Source: Acidobacteriota bacterium
Lineage (GTDB): Bacteria; Actinomycetota; Acidimicrobiia; ATN3
Reading direction: 5' to 3'
Assembly: GCA_003577105.1 (NCBI GenBank)
Contig: QEUQ01000016.1
Location: forward strand, 27,205-91,204
DNA: 64,000 bases
The notes under the pieces were generated by a model that was not told where the DNA came from, did not search any database, and was given only the letters and a program-made list of their open reading frames with translations. The first letter of the stretch is position 1. Every line of letters starts with the position of its first letter. Position numbers and translations under genes: made by a program. Below, piece by piece: positions 9,292 to 17,762 of this stretch.

Positions 9292-9330
9292 GTGGTGACA
9301 GGAGGCTGCGGAGGCTCCCCGTAGGTGGTG
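9268..9330. repeat. Tandem 30-bp direct repeat (33-bp period) at convergent gene ends
   Basis: Bases 9268-9297 and 9301-9330 match at 29 of 30 positions (one T/G difference), separated by ACA. Each copy begins GGAGGCTGCGG and ends GGTGGTG. The first copy holds the overlapping stops of the polymerase gene (TAG 9289-9291) and cofH (TAA read from 9288-9290). The second encodes the last residues of cofH. A 33-bp tandem duplication at this spot explains the pattern. Confidence 0.9.
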
Positions 9331-10607
9331 CTCCTCTGTCTGGGCACCCGCCCGACGGACTCAATTGCTGAGCGGATTTGATCTACCCAAAGCTCCTGGC
9401 CGTGATCTGCCCCGGCTAGACGGCTGATCGATTCCTCCATGAGGGTTCCACCGAAGTCATTGCACCCTGACTGCAGACACTCCTGAACACCGGAAACTCC
9501 AAGCTTGACCCAGCTCGCCTGGATGTTGTCGATTGACCCCCTCAAGGCAACGCGGGCAATTGAATGCATGCGAATCGCGTCGAGATGGCTCGGGCCCGGA
9601 CCCGAGCGCCCCTGGATATACATCGGTGTGTACTCGTGGACATACGGCAGCGGGACAAACTCGGTGAATCCGCCGGTGTCATCCTGGATGCTCCGAAGCA
9701 GGACCAGGTGCTCCACTCGATGCTCGATTTTCTCGACATGTCCGAACATGATCGTCGAGGTGGTTGGTATTCCAAGCGCATGGGCAGTTGTGATCACCTC
9801 GACCCACTCAGCCACTGATTCTTTCTTGGGGGCGAGCTCTCTGCGAATCTCATCAACGAGAATCTCAGCAGCCGTTCCAGGCAGGCTCCCGAGGCCCGCC
9901 TCTTTGAGCATTTCCAGGTAGCTGCGGACCGACATCGACGCCTTTTTCGCTCCCCAGACAACTTCCATGGGGCTGAATGTGTGGCAATGGATCTCCGGAA
10001 CCCGCTGCTTCACCGACGTCAGTACATCGCGATAGTAGGTCCACTCGAGCTTGGGGTGGATCCCGCCCTGGATGCACACCTCGGTCCCCCCGCGCTCCCA
10101 GCATTCCTCGGCCCGATCTGCAACCTGCTCGGGGCTAAGGAAGTAGGCATCCTCTCGCGCGATCGCCGTAGAAAACGCACAGAAACCGCAGCCGACACCA
10201 CAGACATTGGTGAAGTTGATGTTGCGATTGACTACGTAGGTGACAACGTCACCCACGGTCTCGCGGCGCCAGAAGTCCGCAACCGCCTGAAGGGCTTCGA
10301 AGTCAGCGCCCTTGGCATCGAAAAGCTCGCCAATCTCTCTGGCACGCAACCGCTTGGCATCAAGCGACTTGTCGAGAAGGGCGCGCATCGAGGATGACGC
10401 GCCAGACATGCGAGTCTCGAGATGATCCGCCGGGGTTGAACCGTCGAGAAGAACTCCGGCGGTCGGCTCAGGAGCGCGGGTCAGGCGCACTGCGTGACTA
10501 CGCTCCGCCACGACCATCGCGGCTTTGGTGCTTCCGGAGCTACCCGCGATGCGCGGGCCGGGCAAGACCCCCGGAGCTACTACGGCCCTTCGTGGTTTCT
10601 CGGCCAT
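9288..10607 (-). CDS. cofH: FO synthase subunit CofH (radical SAM)
   Basis: A 439-residue radical SAM protein. Cys136, Cys140 and Cys143 in NVCGVGCGFCAF form the CxxxCxxC that binds the 4Fe-4S cluster. CIQGGIHP and TAAEILVDEIR are typical of CofH/MqnC-like enzymes. With CofG it makes 7,8-didemethyl-8-hydroxy-5-deazariboflavin (FO), the F420 chromophore, from tyrosine and a flavin precursor. The ATG at 10607 has GGAGG five bases upstream, so the roughly 70-residue N-terminal extension ahead of the usual CofH core seems real; a shorter start at 10409 is possible. cofG lies 61 bp upstream. In mycobacteria the two domains are fused as FbiC, but here they are separate genes. Confidence 0.93.
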   Translation of the reverse strand: MAEKPRRAVVAPGVLPGPRIAGSSGSTKAAMVVAERSHAVRLTRAPEPTAGVLLDGSTPADHLETRMSGASSSMRALLDKSLDAKRLRAREIGELFDAKGADFEALQAVADFWRRETVGDVVTYVVNRNINFTNVCGVGCGFCAFSTAIAREDAYFLSPEQVADRAEECWERGGTEVCIQGGIHPKLEWTYYRDVLTSVKQRVPEIHCHTFSPMEVVWGAKKASMSVRSYLEMLKEAGLGSLPGTAAEILVDEIRRELAPKKESVAEWVEVITTAHALGIPTTSTIMFGHVEKIEHRVEHLVLLRSIQDDTGGFTEFVPLPYVHEYTPMYIQGRSGPGPSHLDAIRMHSIARVALRGSIDNIQASWVKLGVSGVQECLQSGCNDFGGTLMEESISRLAGADHGQELWVDQIRSAIESVGRVPRQRSTTYGEPPQPPVTT

Positions 10608-10668
10608 CTATGCCTCCGAAGCTCTTATCGGTCGCCATTATGCGCGACTAAGGCGCGCCGGCTTGAAA

Positions 10669-11913
10669 TCACAGAGCCCATCCCTGGGAGTCGCTCATTT
10701 CGAGAACCCGCCCCTCTACGGCAGGATCCACCCATCCACCCTCGATCACAAATGACGGGTGGAGCGCCAACCGGGAGCGGAGGGCAAATCCGAGATGCGC
10801 ACATCGCTTCGCTAGTTCGGCCACCTCGGGCCACGGCGCCTCCGGATTCACATGATCCGGGGTGACGGGTGAGATCCCACCCCAGTCCGACATGCCTGCT
10901 GCCAGGAGGCCTTCGTACTCGGGGGTGAGGTTCGGCGGGGCCTGAACGGCAACTCGCGCAGGCAGGATGAGCCTCGCCAATGCGATTACCCTCAGATACT
11001 CGTCGAATTCGGGCTCCAAGTGGCTACGCATGGGACTCGCCGGCTTCGCCCTGAAATTCTGGACAATCACCTCTTGGATATGTCCAAACTCGCGGGCCAG
11101 GCTTGCCATCGCCAGGATTGTCTCGACCCGGTCGATGAGAGACTCGCCAATACCGATAAGCATTCCAGTGGTGAATGGCACCTTGGCCCGCCCCGCGTCT
11201 GCAATGCAGGCCAGCCGCACATCGGGATCCTTGTCGGGACTGCCGTAATGACATCCGCCAGGATCCTCGAAGAGAGCGCGGCTCGTGGACTCGAGCATCA
11301 GCCCAGCCGAGGCCGAGACTTTCCGGTACTCAGCAATCTCGTCTGCAGTCATGACGCCCGGATTGACGTGCGGGAGGAGCTTTGCCTCATCGAGAACCAG
11401 GCGAGCGCAAGCCGTAACATACTCAGCAGTTGACGAATATCCGCGATCTGAGAGGAATCGCCGAGCGGACTCGTATCTGTCCTCTGGCCTGTCGCCCAGC
11501 GTGAAGAGCGCTTCCTTGCACCCCGCCCGAGCACCCGCCAAGGCGATCTCAAGTACCTCGTCTTGCTCGAGATACGGCTTCGGCTCACCAGCGCCTGCCT
11601 TCTCGCCTCTCAGCGGAATGCGCTCAGCAAGTGGAGTCCGGACAAAGGTGCAATAAGAGCATCGATCTCTGCACAGACGTGTGAGATCGACGAAAACTTT
11701 CGGAGAGAAGCTCAGCGTGTCGCCGGTTGCCGCGTCTCGCTTCGTCGACGCGGCCTCCAAGAGAGCCTCGATTCGCGCCTCCGGAGTGAGTAGCCAGGCC
11801 AGCTCCTCAACGGAGTCGGCCGCGACCCCGTCTCCTCCGCTCGCCGCACCGATCTCTTCGGCCATCTCCACCATGCGGGAGGCGCGCAAGTCATCTAACG
11901 CTGATACGCCCAA
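10669..11913 (-). CDS. cofG: FO synthase subunit CofG (radical SAM)
   Basis: A 414-residue radical SAM enzyme with Cys81, Cys85 and Cys88 in the CRDRCSYC cluster motif. Further family features are EALFTLGDRPEDR, HVNPGVM and QEVIVQNFRAKP. CofG cooperates with CofH in the last step of FO formation. The start is taken as TTG at 11913; the ribosome-binding site there is weak, and internal ATGs (MVEMAEE) would trim only about a dozen residues. It is the first gene of the minus-strand arm and is divergent from cofD. The 137-bp space between them contains TTGCGA and TTATCA on the minus strand (16-nt spacing) as a possible promoter. Confidence 0.93.
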   Translation of the reverse strand: MGVSALDDLRASRMVEMAEEIGAASGGDGVAADSVEELAWLLTPEARIEALLEAASTKRDAATGDTLSFSPKVFVDLTRLCRDRCSYCTFVRTPLAERIPLRGEKAGAGEPKPYLEQDEVLEIALAGARAGCKEALFTLGDRPEDRYESARRFLSDRGYSSTAEYVTACARLVLDEAKLLPHVNPGVMTADEIAEYRKVSASAGLMLESTSRALFEDPGGCHYGSPDKDPDVRLACIADAGRAKVPFTTGMLIGIGESLIDRVETILAMASLAREFGHIQEVIVQNFRAKPASPMRSHLEPEFDEYLRVIALARLILPARVAVQAPPNLTPEYEGLLAAGMSDWGGISPVTPDHVNPEAPWPEVAELAKRCAHLGFALRSRLALHPSFVIEGGWVDPAVEGRVLEMSDSQGWAL

Positions 11914-12050
11914 GTCTTGTCCGTCTTTGGCCTCGTCTCGAGGAATCAGCTGAGCGGCGCGAGGCTGATAACCGCCCAGAGTCGATGTCGCAATTGTAGA
12001 TTCCTCAGTCAGGGCCCTACGCTCCGGGGCGGAGATGAGGAGGAGTGCCC

Positions 12051-12995
12051 ATGATTGTGGCGCTTGCGGGTGGAGTCGGTGCCGCCAAGTTCCTGCAGGG
12101 GTTGGTCCGTGCGATCGATCCCGCGGAGATCACCGTCATCGTCAACACTGGTGACGACATCACCCTCTACGGGCTGCATATCTCGCCGGACCTTGACTCC
12201 GTCACCTACACCCTCGCCGACGCAAACGATTCCGATCGCGGGTGGGGGCTCGCACATGAGACATTCCGCTGCCTCGAACATCTCGCCCGATACCCAGTTC
12301 CCTCATGGTTTCAGCTTGGCGACGGAGACCTCGCCACCCACCTGTTCCGAACGAGCCGGCTTGCCGAGGGGGCTCGCCTGAGCGAGGTCACGGCAGAGAT
12401 CGCCGAAGCTTGGGGAGTCGGGGCGCGCATCCTTCCAATGACAGATGACAAGGTGACCACCCGAGTCGTAATTGAGGAGGCAGGCACTGGCCGCGGCATG
12501 GATCTGCACTTCCAGGAGTATTTCGTCGAGCGCCAGGCCCAGGATCCGGTGCGAGAGATCAACTACGAGGGCGTCGAGGTAGCAGACCCGGCTCCGGGAG
12601 TCATCGACGCTATCGAGTCGGCCGACGGAATCATCCTTTGCCCGTCGAATCCTGTGGCGAGTATCGGTCCGATCCTCGCCATTGACGGGATTCGGGAAGC
12701 GCTTCAACAGTTCAGCAACAAGGTCGTCGCGATTTCACCGCTGATCCGGGATGCGCCCGTCAAGGGGCCCGCGGATCGCATGATGCCTGCCGCCGGACTC
12801 GAGGTAAGTGCAGCCGGAATCGCGGATGCCTATCGGGATTTCATCCACACTCTCGTAATTGATTTCGCAGACGAATCCAAGGTCCCCGAGATTGAGGCAC
12901 TTGAGGTGGAGGCCGCACCAGCCCAAACTCTGATGCGTGGAGTGCCGCAGGCCAAGGCACTCGCCAAGACGGTTCTGCGCCTCCTCGAACCCTGA
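12051..12995 (+). CDS. cofD: 2-phospho-L-lactate (phosphoenolpyruvyl) transferase CofD/FbiA
   Basis: Starts MIVALAGGVGAAKFLQGL, the typical CofD N-terminus. INTGDD-like (VNTGDDITLYGLHISPDLDS) and GWGLAHETF segments, and later CPSNPVASI and KGPADRMM, complete the family pattern. It transfers a phospholactyl or phosphoenolpyruvyl group from the guanylated donor onto FO, giving F420-0 or its dehydro form. ATG 12051 is preferred because GAGGAGG ends seven bases upstream; a GTG at 12045 overlaps that Shine-Dalgarno sequence. cofE follows after only 3 bp. The guanylyltransferase (CofC/FbiD) that makes the donor is not in the window. Confidence 0.94.
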   Translation: MIVALAGGVGAAKFLQGLVRAIDPAEITVIVNTGDDITLYGLHISPDLDSVTYTLADANDSDRGWGLAHETFRCLEHLARYPVPSWFQLGDGDLATHLFRTSRLAEGARLSEVTAEIAEAWGVGARILPMTDDKVTTRVVIEEAGTGRGMDLHFQEYFVERQAQDPVREINYEGVEVADPAPGVIDAIESADGIILCPSNPVASIGPILAIDGIREALQQFSNKVVAISPLIRDAPVKGPADRMMPAAGLEVSAAGIADAYRDFIHTLVIDFADESKVPEIEALEVEAAPAQTLMRGVPQAKALAKTVLRLLEP

Positions 12996-12998
12996 CCT

Positions 12999-13697
12999 AT
13001 GGAACGCCTCGAAATCATTGCCGTAGATGGCATCGGAGAGGTATCTGAAGGCGCTGACCTAGCAAGACTCATAGCCGAAGCCACGGAGGCTCAGGGAACA
13101 CCCCTCGTCGACGGCGACATCGTGGTCGTCACACAAAAGATCGTCTCCAAAGCCGAGGGGCGGATCGTCGATTGCCCCGACGACGCGGCAAGGCTTCAGC
13201 TCGCTATTGACGAGGCGGTGCGGGTCTTGAGGCGCAGGGGCGACCTCGTAATCACGGAAACCAGCCATGGCTTCGTCTGTGCGAATTCAGGCGTCGATGC
13301 CTCGAACCTTCCCGAAGGGAAGGCAGCCTTGCTCCCCATCGATCCTGATCGCTCGGCTGCCCGAATAAGGAGTGGCCTCGCTGAAACCGCCGACGTCGGG
13401 GTGTTGGTCACCGACACATTCGGCAGAGCGTGGCGGCTCGGCCTGACCGACGTGGCAATTGGGGTTGCAGGGGTAGCCCCGATAGTCGACTTGCGTGGAA
13501 CAAAGGACTGGTCGGGCCACGAACTCGCTGTAACTGAAATCGCGGTTGCCGACGAGATAGCCGGGGCCGCCGAACTTGTCATGGGCAAAGCGAGCGGATG
13601 TCCGGTAGCGATTGTTCGCGGATATTCGGGCCCGAGATCGATTGACGCCTCTGGAACTCAGCTAGTCCGACCGCCAAGCGAGGATCTCTTCCGATGA
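12999..13697 (+). CDS. cofE: F420-0:L-glutamate ligase CofE (stand-alone)
   Basis: A 232-residue protein matching CofE over its whole length: DGDIVVVTQKIVSKAEGR, ETSHGFVCANSGVDASN, VLVTDTFGRAWR and DEIAGAAELVMGKASG. The family adds gamma-linked glutamates to F420-0 using GTP and divalent metal. In mycobacteria this domain is the N-terminal half of FbiB; here it ends at 13697 and the nitroreductase domain is a separate gene starting in the ATGA overlap. No clear ribosome-binding site precedes ATG 12999, so coupling to cofD is likely. Confidence 0.94.
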   Translation: MERLEIIAVDGIGEVSEGADLARLIAEATEAQGTPLVDGDIVVVTQKIVSKAEGRIVDCPDDAARLQLAIDEAVRVLRRRGDLVITETSHGFVCANSGVDASNLPEGKAALLPIDPDRSAARIRSGLAETADVGVLVTDTFGRAWRLGLTDVAIGVAGVAPIVDLRGTKDWSGHELAVTEIAVADEIAGAAELVMGKASGCPVAIVRGYSGPRSIDASGTQLVRPPSEDLFR

Positions 13698-14326
13698 CAT
13701 CAAGGCCCAATTCGTCGGGAAGGCCGGTCGCCGACGCAATTCTCCAAAGGCGCTCAATTCGCCGCTACCTACCCGGTGAGGTCGAAACGGAGGCACTCTT
13801 CAGAATCACGAGCGCGGGACTTGCGGCGCCTGCCCCACACCACAGCCGCCCGTGGCGCTTCGCGATCATCACAAGTGAGGCCGTCCGGACGACCCTGGCA
13901 GAGTCAATGGCCGCGGAGTGGCGCGAGGAATTAGTGCGCGAAGGAGCTAGCACAAGTCGGATCTCAGATTTGACGGAGAAGTCTGTACGCAGAATTACGG
14001 AGGCGCCGGCGATCGTTGTCGGATGCATCGACACCGCTGAAATTCGCGCTCGAAATGACAATGACCTAGATCAGCAGGAGTGGACCATGGCCCACTTCAG
14101 CCTTGGTGCTGCAATGCAGAACTTGATGCTCACTGCCGCAGAAGAGGGCTTTGGAACCTGTTGGATCGCATCTCCCCTCTATTGCCCCCAAGTGGTCCGC
14201 GAAGTGCTCGAACTCCCCGGTACCTGGCTTCCCCAGGCCCTTCTCACAATTGGAATCCCCGATCCGGAATACGTTCCGCCGACCCGCGAAGCGGCGGATA
14301 CCGGCGGCTTCGTCTTGTTCAGGTAG
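13694..14326 (+). CDS. FMN nitroreductase-family protein, FbiB C-terminal-domain equivalent
   Basis: A 210-residue nitroreductase-fold protein: QRRSIRRYLPGEV binds the flavin phosphate, SRPWRFAII and LGAAMQNLMLTAAEEGFGTCWIA are standard family segments. Its start overlaps the cofE stop by 4 bp (ATGA). In FbiB the corresponding C-terminal domain uses FMN to reduce dehydro-F420-0, so this gene is very probably the dehydro-F420-0 reductase of a pathway starting from phosphoenolpyruvate; that assignment rests on the gene position and family. It ends 3 bp from the convergent epimerase. Confidence 0.85.
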   Translation: MTSRPNSSGRPVADAILQRRSIRRYLPGEVETEALFRITSAGLAAPAPHHSRPWRFAIITSEAVRTTLAESMAAEWREELVREGASTSRISDLTEKSVRRITEAPAIVVGCIDTAEIRARNDNDLDQQEWTMAHFSLGAAMQNLMLTAAEEGFGTCWIASPLYCPQVVREVLELPGTWLPQALLTIGIPDPEYVPPTREAADTGGFVLFR

Positions 14327-14329
14327 AAA

Positions 14330-15250
14330 CTAGGAACGAATCCAGTCAATTGTCTTTGCCAGTCCGCTGGGGAGGCCGGTCTTCGGAGCCCATCCGAGCT
14401 CGCGCTCTGCGAGAGACGCGTCTAGGGCAATATGTGACAACTCTCCGGTGCGGGCCGGTCCGTACTCGGGCTTGGCGTCAGAGCCCATTGCCTTGGCGAT
14501 CTCGTAATAGAGCTCATTGACCGAGGTTTCCTCCCCGGTTCCAATGTTCATTAGCCCGTCACCTCGCTCTGCGGCAAGCACGAAGGCGTCAACGACATCA
14601 TCGATGAACACGAAGTCGCGGGTTTGACTGCCATCGCCATAGATAACCGGGGCCTTCCCCTCGTTGATCACCCCGGCAAAGATCGACACAACGCCCGCCT
14701 CTCCGTGCGGGTCCTGCCGAGGCCCGTAAATGTTCGCAAGTGCCAGAACTACGCCATCAATACCGCGAACCTGCTGGTAGTAATAGAGATAGTCGCCAGC
14801 GGCCTTCTTCGCGACTCCGTAGGGGCTGAGCGGTCTCTGCGGTGCAGATTCATCAACCGGAAGCACGGCGGGTTCACCGTAGATAGTCCCTCCCGAGGAC
14901 GCGAATACAACTCGACCCACGCCGGCATTGGCTGCTGCCTCGAATACGTTTACTGATCCGAGAACGTTCACGTCGACGTCGAAAACAGGATCGGCAACCG
15001 AGATTCGTACGTCCGCCTGCGCCGCGAGGTGATACACGACGTCAATGCCATCGACGAGATCTGCAAAGGACTTGTCTGTGACGCTCATCTTCACCAATTC
15101 GCATCGCCCGGTCTCAAGCGCGCCGGTCAGATTGGATTCCTTGCCTGTGGATAGGTCGTCAACCACGCGAACCTCGTGCCCGTCGGCTAGGAGGCGGTCG
15201 GCCAAGTTCGAACCTATGAACCCGGCTCCTCCGGTAACGAGCGTCTTCAC
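14330..15250 (-). CDS. NAD-dependent UDP-glucose 4-epimerase-like SDR
   Basis: A 306-residue extended SDR starting MKTLVTGGAGFIGSNLADRL. Catalytic segments are FASSGGTIYGEP and YGVAKKAAGDYL, followed by NIYGPRQDPHGEAGVVSIF, a pattern seen in bacterial and archaeal GalE-type epimerases. The catalytic Tyr is the one in SPYGVAKK. The start ATG has GGAGG about ten bases upstream. It stands alone between the F420 genes and the proline-rich protein. It could feed UDP-galactose or a similar sugar to the glycan genes at the left of the window. Confidence 0.87.
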   Translation of the reverse strand: MKTLVTGGAGFIGSNLADRLLADGHEVRVVDDLSTGKESNLTGALETGRCELVKMSVTDKSFADLVDGIDVVYHLAAQADVRISVADPVFDVDVNVLGSVNVFEAAANAGVGRVVFASSGGTIYGEPAVLPVDESAPQRPLSPYGVAKKAAGDYLYYYQQVRGIDGVVLALANIYGPRQDPHGEAGVVSIFAGVINEGKAPVIYGDGSQTRDFVFIDDVVDAFVLAAERGDGLMNIGTGEETSVNELYYEIAKAMGSDAKPEYGPARTGELSHIALDASLAERELGWAPKTGLPSGLAKTIDWIRS

Positions 15251-15957
15251 CTTGTCCTCCGTAGTTCTTCGCCTGAGGTAACAGAAAATCGAATCCTAAG
15301 GCCTGCCGAACCGCTCGGCCGGGCAGCAATGCAATCAATCCGACCGGACGGCGTTTCAATGTCGTAGGCTTTTCGGGTGATCCCTAGGGAGGTGTTGGGC
15401 GCATGAGACGCCGATTCGCCACCATTTTCATCGTTATCTCACTCGCCGCTACAGCATTTGCGCTGGCCGCGAGCTCTTTTGCTGCAACTCCTACGCCGAG
15501 TTCGACGGCCACGGGCGTGAGGACCTCCCCCTCTCTCACCCCAACTGCCAGCCCCTCTCTCACCCCAACTGCGCGCCCATCTATCACGCCAACGATTGCC
15601 TCGCCGTGCCCATGCCCCACGACGACGGCTCCGCCGGCTCAACCAGATTCGGCAAGCTACGCAATACGCTGGCTCTTGATAATTGCGTTCCTTGTGGTGT
15701 CGGCAATAGCAGCTTTCTGGATGGGACGGCGGCGCCGAAAGGGCGAGCCACCTTCCGGCGGTGGCACGCCTCCTGGATCAGGGTTGCCAGTAGGCCCGCT
15801 CCCGATGGGCACCCCTGCAGCGCCTGCGTCATCACCACCGCCAATTGACACAGGGCCCATGCCTACTGTCTCGCCAGCCGGAGAAGCAGTTCCACTCGCT
15901 GCCACGGCGGCCATAGGCGACGCCTGGACTTCAACAGAGGCGCTGGCCCCGGTCGGG

Positions 15958-16177
15958 GAACCTCCGGCCCCCGCGGCCGCGTTCGTACCCCCTGTCACCG
16001 CGACCGAACCTCCGGCCCCCGCGGCCGCGTTCGTACCCCCGGCGGCTGGCGGCCGCGTTCGTACCCCCGGCGGCTGCGACCGAACCTCCGGCCCCCGCGG
16101 CCGCGTTCGTACCCCCGGCGGCTGCGACCGAACCTCCGGCCCCCGCGGCCGCGTTCGTTCCCCCTGCTCCTCAAGCC
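15958..16177 (+). repeat. 48-bp tandem repeats coding EPPAPAAAFVPPAAAT, one copy truncated
   Basis: Units start at 15958, 16006, 16082 and 16130; the 16082 copy is a clean 48 bp and the last copy diverges at its end. Between the second and third units a 28-bp remnant (16048-16075) represents a unit with 20 bp missing, which breaks the reading frame. The unit is rich in CCCCCGCGGCCGC, so replication slippage or assembly collapse are both plausible. Confidence 0.9.
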
Positions 16178-16318
16178 CCGGAACCAATTCCTTTTGAGCC
16201 TCCGGACTCGGCAGTGCCCCCTCCGCCGAGTCCGGCTCCTGCTTACCAGCCGACATTGCCACCGGAGCCAACAACAGCGGAGACCGCGCTGCCGCCACCG
16301 GTCGTGGCTCCTCCGCGC

Positions 16319-16477
16319 GACACCGGGCCTCAATCACCTCCGCCTGGAATCGAACACGACACCGGGCCTCAATCACCTCCGCCCGGAATTGACCGTGACA
16401 CCGGGCCTCAGGCTCCGCCGCCTGGAATCGCCCAGCCTCGCAACACCGGGCCTCAGGCTCCGCCGCCTGGAATCAGC
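16319..16477 (+). repeat. Four 39-45-bp repeats coding (D/N)TGPQ(S/A)PPPGI
   Basis: Units begin at 16319, 16358, 16397 and 16442. The core encodes TGPQ, then S or A, then PPPGI, with variable tails EH, DR, AQPR and a final S before the stop. These repeats form the C-terminus of the frame-restored proline-rich protein. Confidence 0.9.
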
Positions 16478-17733
16478 TAGGCAGGCCGCCTTTCAATCGA
16501 GGCACCTAGTGCGCGGAGCTTTCCCGCGAAATCCTCATATCCCCTGTCGATATGTTCGGCGCCTGATACGACGGTCTCACCTTCCGCTACGAGACCCGCA
16601 ACCACCAGCGCGGCCCCTGCACGCAGATCGGGAGCCGTCACGGGCGCCCCTTCTAAGCGATCTACACCACGCACCACAGCATGGCGTCCGTCGGTGCGAA
16701 TATCGGCACCCATGCGCACGAGTTCCTCCGTGTACATGAATCGGCCGTCAAACAGGTTCTCGGTGACGACGCTTGTTCCCCCAGACGTGGACAAGAGCGC
16801 GACTGCCTGCGGCTGCAAGTCGGTCGCAAACCCGGGAAACGGCAAAGTCGCGACGTCAGTAGGGCGAGCTCTTTCCGACGCCTTCACCCAAATCCCGTCG
16901 GCAGTCGCCGAGATCAGAAGGCCGGCCTCGCAAAACTTCGAGATCGCAATGGCCAAGTCGTCGTAGCGAGCACCCTTCAGCTCGACCTCGCCACCCGCGA
17001 TACCCGTCGCCGCAATGAAAGTTCCGGCCTCTATCCGATCGGCAACTACCTCGTGCTCGACCGATCCGAATTGCTCCGCCGGTTCGATCCGCAATGTACT
17101 CGTGCCTACGCCGGTGATGTGCGCGCCCATTCTGTTGAGCATGGTGACCAGATCCGTGATCTCCGGCTCGCGGGCCGCATTCTCAAGCACTGTCGGGCCA
17201 TCAGCCCCGACAGCTGCCATCACGATGTTCTCAGTCGCTCCCACACTCGGGAACTCCAATGTCACATTGGAGCCCCGCAGGCGATCTACCTTTGCGTCGA
17301 GGTAACCATGAGAAGAGTTGAACTCGACTCCCATCTCTTCCAGGCCCTTCAGGTGGAGATCAATCGGCCTGGCGCCAAGGTTGCAGCCACCCGGCATCGC
17401 AATGCGCGCTCGGCCGAAACGGGCCAGCAGGGGCCCAAGCACTATTACCGATGCGCGCATCCGACGGACCAGTTCATACGGGGCTACTGGCTCCACTCCG
17501 GGCGACGTATCAATGACGACCGCGCCCGGCTCGCGGGAAACGCTCGCGCCCATGGTCTCGACGAGCTCGAGCATCGTCGCAATGTCGTCGATTGCAGGTA
17601 CGTTTCGAAGGGTCGTGACCCCGTCAGCAAGTAGCGAAGCTGCAATCAGCTTCAGCGCGGAATTCTTGGCGCCGCCGATCGTGACGCTGCCGTGGAGTTC
17701 TCCGGCGGGCTCAATGACAAAGGCCTCAGACAT
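16477..17733 (-). CDS. murA: UDP-N-acetylglucosamine 1-carboxyvinyltransferase MurA
   Basis: A 418-residue EPSP-synthase-fold enzyme, the usual MurA length. Lys23-Asn24 in GGAKNSAL bind substrate. Cys117 in [14 protein letters not shown] is the reactive cysteine (Cys115 of E. coli) that forms the adduct with PEP and with fosfomycin. The family adds enolpyruvate to UDP-GlcNAc, the first committed step of peptidoglycan synthesis, in the cytoplasm. Its stop shares CTAG (16477-16480) with the convergent proline-rich gene. It is followed upstream, after about 30 bp, by the response regulator gene, so the two may be cotranscribed. Confidence 0.96.
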   Translation of the reverse strand: MSEAFVIEPAGELHGSVTIGGAKNSALKLIAASLLADGVTTLRNVPAIDDIATMLELVETMGASVSREPGAVVIDTSPGVEPVAPYELVRRMRASVIVLGPLLARFGRARIAMPGGCNLGARPIDLHLKGLEEMGVEFNSSHGYLDAKVDRLRGSNVTLEFPSVGATENIVMAAVGADGPTVLENAAREPEITDLVTMLNRMGAHITGVGTSTLRIEPAEQFGSVEHEVVADRIEAGTFIAATGIAGGEVELKGARYDDLAIAISKFCEAGLLISATADGIWVKASERARPTDVATLPFPGFATDLQPQAVALLSTSGGTSVVTENLFDGRFMYTEELVRMGADIRTDGRHAVVRGVDRLEGAPVTAPDLRAGAALVVAGLVAEGETVVSGAEHIDRGYEDFAGKLRALGASIERRPA

Positions 17734-17762
17734 GGGCTCAATTGTCGCGCACGGATGTCTGG

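Larger units (their letters stand above)
15403..16480 (+). pseudogene. Proline-rich membrane protein with tandem repeats, split by a frameshift
   Basis: ATG 15403 (GGGAGG upstream) opens a protein with a signal peptide, a short Thr/Pro/Ser-rich extracellular stretch, one membrane helix (AIRWLLIIAFLVVSAIAAFW) with a basic RRRRK stop, and a long Pro/Ala-rich tail. In frame it stops at 16197 after meaningless Arg/Gly-rich residues. The +1 frame downstream carries on with the same EPPAPAAAFVPPAA repeats and then four DTGPQxPPPGI repeats, ending at 16480. The shift comes from one truncated repeat copy (16048-16075, 28 bp instead of 48). Read as one gene, the product would be about 359 residues. 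No function is recognised. A sequencing error in this GC-rich repeat is a real alternative to true gene decay. Confidence 0.75.

Noticed and set aside
15657..16376. Long minus-strand open frame over the proline-rich repeats
   Set aside because: It is a by-product of GC-rich repeats read in reverse; no start signal or conserved domain, and the plus strand has a signal peptide, membrane helix and ribosome-binding site.
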